A stretch of 64,000 nt of DNA, from NCBI GenBank assembly GCA_964575845.1, contig CAZNSX010000003.1:186001-250000 (forward strand), in the 5' to 3' direction. The position numbers and the translations under genes are program-made. Of the stretch, positions 43,861-51,389 are shown piece by piece; position 1 is the stretch's first letter, and every line of letters begins with the position of its first letter. Origin of the DNA: CAZNSX01 sp964575845 (GTDB lineage: Bacteria > UBA8248 > CAZNSX01). Below the pieces are notes generated by a model. That model did not search any database, was not told the origin of the DNA, and saw nothing but the letters and a program-made list of their open reading frames with translations.

Positions 43861-44548
43861 TGTGTAAAATTTCTTCCGGGGTGCCTTCCGCTATTTTCTC
43901 TGCGGCATTCAGGACTGCTATCCTTTCGCAAAAACTCATAACAGCCCTCATGATGTGCTCGATCATGAGTATTGTGATGCCCTGCTCATTCAAATTTCTG
44001 AGGGTGACTAATAGCTCGTCTATCTCACTGCTGGATAATCCAGCCATCACCTCGTCCAGCAGGAGGAGTTTTGGCCTGAGTGCCAAAGCTCTTGCCAGCT
44101 CGAGCTTCCTCATTTCTATTTGGGTCAGGTCGCCTGGCCTCTGGTTGGCTTTCGACTCTATCCCTATGAGTCGGAGAATATTGTGAGCCGCGTCCTCTAT
44201 ATTGAAATCTGAATCTTCGGCATGAGGTGCGTATCTCAGTGGTACGGCCAGGTTATCCAGAAGCGACATGCTAATAAATGGTTTGGGTATCTGAAAGGTT
44301 CTGGCTATGCCGAGTCTTGCCCGCCTGTAAGCGGGCAATGTTGTTATTTCTTTCTTCTCAAAAATCACTTTTCCGCGATCAGCCGGCAAGGTTCCCGTAA
44401 TAACATTTATGAGAGTCGTCTTGCCCGAACCGTTCGGGCCGATAAGGCCAAATCTTTCCCCGGAGTTCACCTGAATGCTCACATCCAGCACCACAGGAAA
44501 ACCGAAGTATTTCGAGACCTTTTGAGTTTCAAGCAAGGGCGCTTGCAT
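43826..44548 (-). CDS. livG: Branched-chain amino acid-type ABC transporter ATP-binding protein LivG
   Basis: 240 residues. Walker A is LIGPNGSGKTT and Walker B is LLLLDEVMAGL, where the usual LDEPAAGL is replaced by a form with Val-Met. The ABC signature position reads LTQIEMRKLELARALA instead of LSxGQxRxLEIARAL; related LivG variants with LTLADRKRLE-like sequences exist, but the complete loss of the SGGQ core is striking. The start overlaps the livM stop by one base (TGATG). It should pair with the LivF ATPase, whose canonical signature can complete one composite ATP site. Confidence 0.9.
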   Translation of the reverse strand: MQAPLLETQKVSKYFGFPVVLDVSIQVNSGERFGLIGPNGSGKTTLINVITGTLPADRGKVIFEKKEITTLPAYRRARLGIARTFQIPKPFISMSLLDNLAVPLRYAPHAEDSDFNIEDAAHNILRLIGIESKANQRPGDLTQIEMRKLELARALALRPKLLLLDEVMAGLSSSEIDELLVTLRNLNEQGITILMIEHIMRAVMSFCERIAVLNAAEKIAEGTPEEILHNEEVERAYLGE

Positions 44549-45507
44549 CAGCTGGCTCTACGTCTCTGTATGGCACTAATTATTCCCATTATCCCGTCGG
44601 GTGCGAGGATCACAAAGCCGATGAGAACAAATCCGATAATCAGCAGATTAACTTCTGAGGAGATCGTGACGGTAATAATTTGTTGAGCGCCTCCTAAGAG
44701 TATAGCACCAATGACTGGGCCCAACCAGGTGCCCGTTCCACCCACCAGAGGCATGGCGAGGCTATTGACGGTTACATCCAGCATCATGCTGCTATATGGT
44801 TCCAGATAGGTGATGTAGTAGGGAAAAGGTGCTCCGGCGACTCCCATCATGACCCCGCTCAGAGTAGTTGCAAAGAGCTTCAGCTTAAATACAGGCACAC
44901 CCGTGCATTCAGCCGCTTCCTCGGTGTCCCTTATTGCGGTGAAGCATCTCCCGACCCATGACTTCTCGATGAATCTGGCTGTCATGACAGCAAAAAAAGC
45001 GATTAAGAGCATAAGGGCAAATAGAAATCGCAAGTAGAGGTCCTGGCCCCCGTAAGCAGAGAACGGCCAAATCGGCACAGGCCTATGAATATATAGGCCA
45101 TTGGCGCCGCCCAACCATTGCGAGTTCACGATGATCATTTGGATGACAACGGCCACTGCCAGAGTCGCTATCGCAAAATATATGCCTCTCAACCTGAGCG
45201 TCAGGTAACCCAAACCGAAACCCACAAGGCCTGAGACCACACCTCCGGCGATGATTGCTATGATAAGATTCATTTTAAGAAACAATATCAAAGCGGCTCC
45301 TGTGTAGGCACCCAGGCCGAAAAATGCAGCGACGCCGAAATTCACATATCCGGTATATCCGCCCAAGAGATTCCAGGCTGTGGACAAGATAATATATTGC
45401 AGGACCACATAAGCGGCAAAATAAAAGTAGGAAACCTTATAGAAGTGCGGCAGTACGATTCCCAGAGCGATGACCCCTATCGCAGGCAGGAAAAATGATT
45501 TCTTCAA
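44548..45507 (-). CDS. livM: Branched-chain amino acid-type ABC transporter permease LivM
   Basis: 319 residues with about nine hydrophobic segments. GGYTGYVNFGVAAFFGLGAY and the permease loop SWVGRCFTAIRDTEEAAECTGVPVFKLKLFA are LivM hallmarks, as is the C-terminal APDGIMGI. It forms the inner-membrane pore with LivH. Three bases separate it from the livH stop. Confidence 0.92.
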   Translation of the reverse strand: MKKSFFLPAIGVIALGIVLPHFYKVSYFYFAAYVVLQYIILSTAWNLLGGYTGYVNFGVAAFFGLGAYTGAALILFLKMNLIIAIIAGGVVSGLVGFGLGYLTLRLRGIYFAIATLAVAVVIQMIIVNSQWLGGANGLYIHRPVPIWPFSAYGGQDLYLRFLFALMLLIAFFAVMTARFIEKSWVGRCFTAIRDTEEAAECTGVPVFKLKLFATTLSGVMMGVAGAPFPYYITYLEPYSSMMLDVTVNSLAMPLVGGTGTWLGPVIGAILLGGAQQIITVTISSEVNLLIIGFVLIGFVILAPDGIMGIISAIQRRRAS

Positions 45508-45510
45508 GCC

Positions 45511-46392
45511 CTATCTCCTGAAAAGCCCGGAGGGCTTTACCGCCAGCACAACGAGAAGGATGCCGAACGAAACGGCCAGACCCCATGCCGGACCCCCGAG
45601 TGTCGAAGTCAAGCTCTCAGCGATTCCAAGGATTATTGCAGCGATCAGGGTGCCGCTTATGCTCCCCATTCCCGCCAAGACAACTACAGCAAACACCCTA
45701 CCTATGAATTCTCTGCCGATCGAGGGCTCCACAGGACCTATGCTTATGAGCAGGGCCCCTGCTATACTTGTGGTGGCAATCGATAGCCCGAACGCAACCG
45801 CCTTAATACTCCTTGGGTTAGCGCCCATTAACGTTACTGCTGAGCTGTCCTGACCTACCCCCCTGGTAACCATGCCCAAAAAAGTTCTGGAAAAGAAAAG
45901 GTAAAGCACCACAGTCAGGATCACCCCAACAAGAAAGGGAAAGAATAATCTCAACGATAAACTCAGAGAACCGACCGCTATGGTTTCACCGATCCAGGGC
46001 GCTCGGGCCAGCCGATAATCGACTCCATATGTTAGAAGCAGGGCTACTTCTATGAGAAAGAGAACCCCGAAAAAGAAGACAAGACCCCTCAGGGATTCTG
46101 CCCCCCATCTTTCGAAGGAATTATAGTAGATACGATACATGATCACCCCGAGAAGGTAAAAAATGGGGGAAAGAGCGACTCCGGCCAATATCGGGTCTAA
46201 ACCAAGGCGGGTGTTGAGAAAAAACACCGCATAACAACCGAGTATCATGAAGGCCGGATGAGCAATGTTGACGATGTCCAGCATGCCGAAGGAGATGGCG
46301 AGGCCGATGCTGATGGCGGCATAAAAACCGCCAAGCAAAATTCCTGCGGCTATGGCATTTATCAATAGCTCTGGGGAAAGTATGGAGAGCAT
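45511..46392 (-). CDS. livH: Branched-chain amino acid-type ABC transporter permease LivH
   Basis: 293 residues with about eight hydrophobic segments. GILLGGFYAAISIGLAISFGMLDIVNIAHPAFMILG is the expected N-terminal block (shown in parts: GGFYAAISIGLAISFG, IVNIAHPAFMILG). The cytoplasmic loop has TRGVGQDSSAVTLMGANP. The gene is separated from livK by 98 bp carrying a strong hairpin. Confidence 0.92.
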   Translation of the reverse strand: MLSILSPELLINAIAAGILLGGFYAAISIGLAISFGMLDIVNIAHPAFMILGCYAVFFLNTRLGLDPILAGVALSPIFYLLGVIMYRIYYNSFERWGAESLRGLVFFFGVLFLIEVALLLTYGVDYRLARAPWIGETIAVGSLSLSLRLFFPFLVGVILTVVLYLFFSRTFLGMVTRGVGQDSSAVTLMGANPRSIKAVAFGLSIATTSIAGALLISIGPVEPSIGREFIGRVFAVVVLAGMGSISGTLIAAIILGIAESLTSTLGGPAWGLAVSFGILLVVLAVKPSGLFRR

Positions 46393-46423
46393 ATTTTCTT
46401 CTTGTTTTTTCTTATCATTACAA

Positions 46424-46470
46424 GGAGCAAGGGCCCCCCTCCAACCCTTAGTTATAGGGGCCCTTGCTCC
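46424..46470 (-). promoter_or_regulatory. Perfect inverted repeat between livK and livH
   Basis: GGAGCAAGGGCCCC (46424-46437) and its exact inverted copy GGGGCCCTTGCTCC (46457-46470) form a 14-bp GC-rich stem with a 19-nt loop, 20 bp after the livK stop. There is no T-run on the - strand side, so it is more likely an mRNA-stabilising or partial-termination element that raises LivK over the membrane subunits (inference). Confidence 0.7.
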
Positions 46471-46490
46471 TCACACAGTTAATCGGCTAG

Positions 46491-47771
46491 TTATTTCCCC
46501 CAGCCGGGAAATGGGTAAACGATCTTTCCGTACGCCCATTTCTTGGGATAAAGCACGACAAATGTTTCGGGTTTGGCGAACTCGCTTACCTCATGGCTCT
46601 TGACGCCTTGAACTTGGACTTGGAGCATTCTTGATTGTGACCACTCGCCGTTTTCGGGGTCGAACTTTACTTTCCCGACGACGGTGTCAAACTCATTTTT
46701 TCTCATATACTCGCCCACAACCTTCTGGTCCATGCTTCCCGTTGCCTCGATCGCCTCTAGCAGGAGTTGCAGATAAGCGTAGGCATATGGAGGCAGGTAA
46801 TAGCCCAGCGGGTCCAGACCTTGCTTCACCGCCTGCGCCTGATACTTCTTCAGGAACGCCTCTATTCCTTTGAACTTCAAAGTCGGTGCAGGCGCCCACG
46901 TGTGGTAAAAAATAACGTTGTTCAGGTCCGGGCCGAAACTCGTCTGGATGGAGGTATATTGGGCTCCCACCAATCCTCCGCCGATCATCTTCGGTACGAG
47001 GCCCACCTCCTTGGCCGCCCTGAGGGTGCAAACAGTGCCCGGCGGGTAGGTCGAGAACCAGACGATGTCCGGGTTATGTGCTTTTATCGCCCTCATGATG
47101 GGGGTGCAATCCGTTGTGCCAGGCGGAAACCTCTTCTTATAGACCACTTCCATGCCATACTTTTTCGCGTTTTCCTCAGCTCCGATCTGGCCATTGACCC
47201 CATATTCATTGTCCACAGCCAGAAGCGCCACCGTCTTGGGCTTTGGCGTCTGTGCGCTCGCGACCTCAAAGAAACCCGTAGACCAGTCGGTGTATGGCTG
47301 TGGCCCCGCGGGCATTATCTGGAAATAGTAGTTATAGTTGAACTTTGGATTGATCGCGAGGCCGTACAGGGTGATATAGGCCATTTTGTGCGCCATCACA
47401 ATGGGCATTGAGGGTGCGATGAGCGCCGTGCCATAGGGACCCACGACAAAATCGACCTTGTCCACAGTGATGAGCTTCGTGTAGATGGCCGGGACATCGG
47501 CAGGCTTCGAGTGGTCGTCATAATAAACCAACTCTACCTTTCTACCCAGCACTCCTCCCTTCTTGTTAAAGTCTTCGGCGGCTATTTTCATGGACAGCAG
47601 GGCGGCCTTCCCGGCCGCTGCCAGACCTCCGGACAACCCCATGCTAAACCCAATTCTTATAGGTTTTTTTTCCTGTGCCTGTGAAGGTGACACCATAGGG
47701 CTAGCAAGAATCAAGCTCGCTGCGAACAATACCCCCAGGCCCAACGCAAGAAACCGCAGTTTCCTTCTCAT
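46491..47771 (-). CDS. livK: Branched-chain amino acid-type ABC substrate-binding protein
   Basis: 426 residues with a signal peptide ending near SQAQEK (about residue 33). The periplasmic-binding type 1 fold is indicated by IRIGFSMGLSGGLAAAGKAA, VELVYYDDHSKPADVPAIYTKLI, DFVVGPYGTALIAPSM and the middle VALLAVDNEYGVNGQIGAEENAK. AGGAGGGAGGAAA precedes the ATG. Such proteins bind amino acids, amides, urea or aromatic acids. The adjacent upstream aryl-CoA-ligase-like gene suggests an aromatic or other carboxylate ligand (inference). Confidence 0.92.
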   Translation of the reverse strand: MRRKLRFLALGLGVLFAASLILASPMVSPSQAQEKKPIRIGFSMGLSGGLAAAGKAALLSMKIAAEDFNKKGGVLGRKVELVYYDDHSKPADVPAIYTKLITVDKVDFVVGPYGTALIAPSMPIVMAHKMAYITLYGLAINPKFNYNYYFQIMPAGPQPYTDWSTGFFEVASAQTPKPKTVALLAVDNEYGVNGQIGAEENAKKYGMEVVYKKRFPPGTTDCTPIMRAIKAHNPDIVWFSTYPPGTVCTLRAAKEVGLVPKMIGGGLVGAQYTSIQTSFGPDLNNVIFYHTWAPAPTLKFKGIEAFLKKYQAQAVKQGLDPLGYYLPPYAYAYLQLLLEAIEATGSMDQKVVGEYMRKNEFDTVVGKVKFDPENGEWSQSRMLQVQVQGVKSHEVSEFAKPETFVVLYPKKWAYGKIVYPFPGWGK

Positions 47772-47984
47772 TTTCCTCCCTCCTCCTTATGAAAAGCGAT
47801 ACCCCACTTTACAGGCTAGTGACCCGAAAGCAACTTTGCCTTCAGACCCCGCTAAGAGGATATATTCACCCCTCTTAACCTTCAAAATGGCCGTCAAAGG
47901 GAATTTTTGCTGAGGACTTCCTGCGGGGCCCCGTGACAGCTCCTCCTTTGGCTTCGTGAAAGGAATCACGAGAAACCAGCTTGC

Positions 47985-48013
47985 ACGCTAGCAAAGGGCA
48001 TGAATTCTGTCAA
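47985..48013 (-). promoter_or_regulatory. Candidate promoter of the livK operon
   Basis: On the - strand a perfect TTGACA (48013-48008) is followed 17 bp later by TAGCGT (47990-47985; 3 of 6 to consensus). The -10 is poor. Confidence 0.35.
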
Positions 48014-48015
48014 GG

Positions 48016-48074
48016 AAAAAATCCCCTCTTTCTTCTCCCAAAGACCTTGAGCTTCTCTCAGGAGGGTCGAGGGG
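48016..48074 (-). terminator. Probable terminator after the CoA ligase gene
   Basis: On the - strand CCCCTC (48074-48069) pairs with GAGGGG (48028-48023), with further CTCC/GGAG pairing inside, followed by ATTTTTT (48022-48016). It starts at the ligase stop codon and would separate the ligase from the liv operon. Confidence 0.5.
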
Positions 48075-48075
48075 T

Positions 48076-49812
48076 TTATCGTCGAAGCGGACCGCTATTC
48101 TCTTTTTCCCTAAGCTCAAACCTTCTAATCTTGCCGGTAGCGGTCTTGGGCAGCTCCTCCAGGAACTCAACCCAGCGGGGGGCCTTGTGGGAGGCCAGGC
48201 GGCCTTTGACGAAGTCTATCAGTTCTCCGGCCAGGTCGCGGCTTGCCTCATGCCCGGCTCTAAGAGTCACGAAAGCCTTTGGCTTTATGAGGCCCCGCCT
48301 GTCGGGGGCTCCCACCACTGCGGCCTCCCTAACCGCGGGATGGGCGGCGAGGGCCCTTTCCACCTCCACGGGTGAGACCCAGATTCCCCCCACTTTGAGC
48401 ATGTCATCGCTCCTGCCGCAGTACCAGAAGTAGCCATCCTCGTCGCGGCGGTAGCGGTCTCCCGTTCTCACCCAGCCCCCCTGTACGGCGAGCTTGCTCT
48501 CCCGGTGGCGGTTCCAGTAGTAGGGTGAGGAGCTGTCTCCCCTAACCAAAAGGGACCCCACCTGGCCATGAGGCACCTCCCGGCCCTCCTCATCCACGAC
48601 CCTGGCCTCATAGCCCGGAACCAGAGTGCCGCTACTCCCCGGCTTCACACGACCGGCGCGGTTAGATATGAAAGTTTGAAGCATCTCGGTGGAGCCCAGG
48701 CCATCTAGGATTTCAAGCCCGAAGCGCTCCCGCCAGCGGCAGTAAAGCTCGGCCGGAAGGGCCTCTCCCGCAGAGATGCAAAGCCTCAGAGAACTCAAGT
48801 CGAACCGCTCCTCCGCCCCCTCCACCTCCAGCATGGAGGCATAGAAAGTTGGAACGGCAAAGAAGATGCTCGGGCGCTCCCGGCTGATGAGAGTGAGGGC
48901 CTTTTCGGCCGCAGCGGGCTCCGGGTCAAGGAGGGCCGTGGCCCCCACGTGGAAGGGATAGTAGAGATTGTTTCCGAGGCCGTAGGCGAAGAAGAGCTTT
49001 GAGATGGAAAAGGTCGTGTCCTGCTCCCCGATTTCCAGCACATGGCGCCCGAAAGCTTCACAGCAAAAGACAATATCGTGGTGAAGGTGCACAACAGCCT
49101 TTGGCCTGCCGGTGCTGCCCGAGCTGTAGAGCCAGAATGCGGGCTCATCCCTATGGGTGTCTGCGGGCCTGAGGTGTGCCGGAGCAAAAGAGAGGAGGCT
49201 CTCGAAACTATTCCCCTCTCCTTCACCTCCCACTGAGATCACCTCTTGGAGGAAAGGGAGCTCCGCCCGAAGGGCCCCAAGGCAGGGCAAGAGTTGACCA
49301 TGGACCAGGGCCACCCTCGCTCGGCAATCGTTGAGGAGGAAAGCGTGCTCTGTGGGTCTGAGGAAGGTGTTGAAGGGCACGGGCACGAGGCCCGCCTTTA
49401 TGGAACCCAGGAATGAGACCACGAACTCAAAGGAATCCTGAAGAATGAGGGCCACGCGGCTCTCCTGCCTGAGGCCGAGCGAGAGGAGCATGTTTCCCGT
49501 TCGGTTGGCAAGCTCGACGACTCGGCCATAGGTTAGGGATTTTCCCCCCGAGCGAAGGGCCGCCTTCCCCCCGCGGCCAGCCTTGAGATTAGCATCCAGG
49601 AGGGCCTCTGCCGCGTTGAAGCGCTGGGGCAGAGAGCTGAAGCCCTGGTGCCTCTCCTCTTCCGCCTCGGCTAGCTCCCGCCGAAGGGTCTTCCTGGCCT
49701 CTCGACGTGCTCTTCGGGGATCCTTCTGCTCATCCTCTATGACGCGCGCCGGAGGTGCTTTGCCGCTCTGGCGGCTTATGCGCTTAATGGCCTTGAGGGT
49801 CCTCTTCTTCAC
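48076..49812 (-). CDS. Benzoate-CoA ligase-like acyl-CoA synthetase
   Basis: 578 residues from a GTG at 49812. An N-terminal extension of about 60 residues, very rich in Arg/Lys/Glu (RRARREARKTLRRELAEAEEE), precedes the ANL-family core, which starts at FNAAEALLDAN. AMP-binding P-loop SSGSTGRPKAVVH is near residue 228. FFAYGLGNNLYYPFHVGA, DGLGSTEMLQTFISN, GWVRTGDRYRRDEDGYFWYCGRSDDMLKVGG and the C-terminal catalytic Lys in PKTATGKIRRFELR match benzoate-CoA ligases closely. It activates an aryl or related carboxylate with ATP and CoA. It starts 8 bp after the first radical SAM gene, in one operon with both. Confidence 0.9.
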   Translation of the reverse strand: MKKRTLKAIKRISRQSGKAPPARVIEDEQKDPRRARREARKTLRRELAEAEEERHQGFSSLPQRFNAAEALLDANLKAGRGGKAALRSGGKSLTYGRVVELANRTGNMLLSLGLRQESRVALILQDSFEFVVSFLGSIKAGLVPVPFNTFLRPTEHAFLLNDCRARVALVHGQLLPCLGALRAELPFLQEVISVGGEGEGNSFESLLSFAPAHLRPADTHRDEPAFWLYSSGSTGRPKAVVHLHHDIVFCCEAFGRHVLEIGEQDTTFSISKLFFAYGLGNNLYYPFHVGATALLDPEPAAAEKALTLISRERPSIFFAVPTFYASMLEVEGAEERFDLSSLRLCISAGEALPAELYCRWRERFGLEILDGLGSTEMLQTFISNRAGRVKPGSSGTLVPGYEARVVDEEGREVPHGQVGSLLVRGDSSSPYYWNRHRESKLAVQGGWVRTGDRYRRDEDGYFWYCGRSDDMLKVGGIWVSPVEVERALAAHPAVREAAVVGAPDRRGLIKPKAFVTLRAGHEASRDLAGELIDFVKGRLASHKAPRWVEFLEELPKTATGKIRRFELREKENSGPLRR

Positions 49813-49819
49813 AGGAGAG

Positions 49820-51379
49820 TCACATCTCTTTCCTTAGGGCCACATGGTAGGTGCCTGTAGGCTTCCAGCCCACAAGGCGCTTCAGGGAGCTTTGGAGGGA
49901 ATCATTCTTGAGGAGGGAGAAAAGGGCTTTCTCAAGGCGCGGGCTCATGCGGTAAAGGAGGGCGGAGACGCGGCAGAGGATATTGATGAGCCTCTCCTGG
50001 CGCTTTCCGTAGAGGCGCCGGTTTCCCAGGCGCCCCGAGATTAGGAATACTTCCTTTATCTTCCGCTTGATGTGGCGGCGGTATTTGAAGAAATTCTGGC
50101 GCAGAACAAAATGATTCAGGAAGGGCATGTAGTGCTGGTAGTAGGGAGTGTAGCCGGTGGGGTCAGCGGTTCTCTCGTGGGACTCGGGCCTGAGCCACCA
50201 GTCCGTGAAGCCGTACTCCTCGTGATAGCTTTCGTAAAGTTCGGTCCTTGGATAAGGGATGGGGACGTTGTAGGTATGAGAGCAATGAACATTCTCAGGT
50301 ATGGAAGAATTCAGTGCTAAAGTGTTTTCGATGTGGCGCTCGTCCTCCCAGGGAAAGCCTATCAGGTTATTGACCCCGAAGGAGGGCATCCCGGCCTCGA
50401 TGGTGGCCTGGATGCCACGCCGTATCTGCTCCAGAGAAACCCTCTTCTTTATTCGTCTGAGTGTCTCCGGGTCCCCGCTCTCAACCCCGTACTGCACGTG
50501 AAAGAGGCCCGCTTCCTCCATCCTCTTGAGGAGGTCCGGCGTGACCGAGTTGATGCGGGCCCGGCCGTTCCAGCGGATGCCCAGCTCCCGGTGGGCCATG
50601 AGCAAATCACAGAGCTCATACACCCGACGTTTGTTTATCGTGAGCTCGTCGTCCACGAAGTTAACGATGGGTGCGCCGTAGCGCTCCCTCAGAAAACGCA
50701 TCTCCTCGAACATGCTCCGGGGAGTTCGGAAGCGGTAGAGACGGCCGAAAACCCCGTGGCTCGCGCAGTAAATGCAGTTGAAGGGGCAGCCGCGGCTTGA
50801 GAAAATGCGCCAGTAGTAGGGCTCAGATTCAGGGTCATCGCTTCCGGAGTAGTCCCGGATGTGGAAGTGATGCCAGGCCGGAAAGGGAAGTGAGTCTATG
50901 TCCTCGATCCATGGCCTCGGCGGGTTATGGATGACCCTCCCGTCTTCTCCAAGATAAGATATTCCCATTATATCCTTGAGGGAGAGCTCCCCTCCCGCCC
51001 AGCGGGCAAGCTCCAGAACGGTAATCTCGCCCTCGCCTCTGCATACGACATCGAATCCGTGCCGGAGAGGCTCCTCCGGAACACAGTTAGGGTGGGGGCC
51101 TCCGCCAACCAGGGGGATGCCGAGCGGCCTCAGGGCCTGGGCCAGCTGATAGGCGAGATGGATGAAGGTTATGTCCATGGTGATGCCTATGAGGGATGGC
51201 TCGAAGTCTCGGGCCTCCTTCACAATCTCGCCAATCGTCCGCGGCCGGTAGAGTGCCCGTGCATCGATGTTCCTGACCTCGTGCCCCTCTCTCTCCAAGA
51301 CCGTCGTCAGGTAGCCCAGGGCCAGGGGAAATTCCCGGTGCTCCACGGGAGCGGGTGGATTGATAAGTAGAACCCTCAC
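49820..51379 (-). CDS. Radical SAM protein with N-terminal B12-binding domain (paralogue 1)
   Basis: 519 residues from a GTG at 51379 with GAGG before it. Residues 1 to about 150 form a cobalamin-binding-type Rossmann domain (VLLINPPAP, VGGGPHPNCVPEE, CRGEGE) without the DxHxxG lower-ligand motif. The radical SAM core has the [4Fe-4S] motif CPFNCIYC (Cys198, Cys202, Cys205) followed by VDDELTINKRRVYEL, YGVESGDPETLRRIKKRVS and NNLIGFPWE. A C-terminal region of about 130 residues (RHIKRKIKEVFL...) is shared with the next paralogue. B12-type radical SAM enzymes methylate or rearrange unactivated carbons; the substrate is unknown. Confidence 0.9.
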   Translation of the reverse strand: MRVLLINPPAPVEHREFPLALGYLTTVLEREGHEVRNIDARALYRPRTIGEIVKEARDFEPSLIGITMDITFIHLAYQLAQALRPLGIPLVGGGPHPNCVPEEPLRHGFDVVCRGEGEITVLELARWAGGELSLKDIMGISYLGEDGRVIHNPPRPWIEDIDSLPFPAWHHFHIRDYSGSDDPESEPYYWRIFSSRGCPFNCIYCASHGVFGRLYRFRTPRSMFEEMRFLRERYGAPIVNFVDDELTINKRRVYELCDLLMAHRELGIRWNGRARINSVTPDLLKRMEEAGLFHVQYGVESGDPETLRRIKKRVSLEQIRRGIQATIEAGMPSFGVNNLIGFPWEDERHIENTLALNSSIPENVHCSHTYNVPIPYPRTELYESYHEEYGFTDWWLRPESHERTADPTGYTPYYQHYMPFLNHFVLRQNFFKYRRHIKRKIKEVFLISGRLGNRRLYGKRQERLINILCRVSALLYRMSPRLEKALFSLLKNDSLQSSLKRLVGWKPTGTYHVALRKEM

Positions 51380-51389
51380 AGTGAAGACC

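Larger units (their letters stand above)
47772..48075. other. Intergenic region with terminator and promoter in tandem
   Basis: 304 bp between livK and the CoA ligase, both on the - strand. It contains the ligase terminator (48016-48074), then directly a livK promoter candidate (47985-48013), then a leader of about 200 nt before livK in which I see no riboswitch I recognise. Confidence 0.5.
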
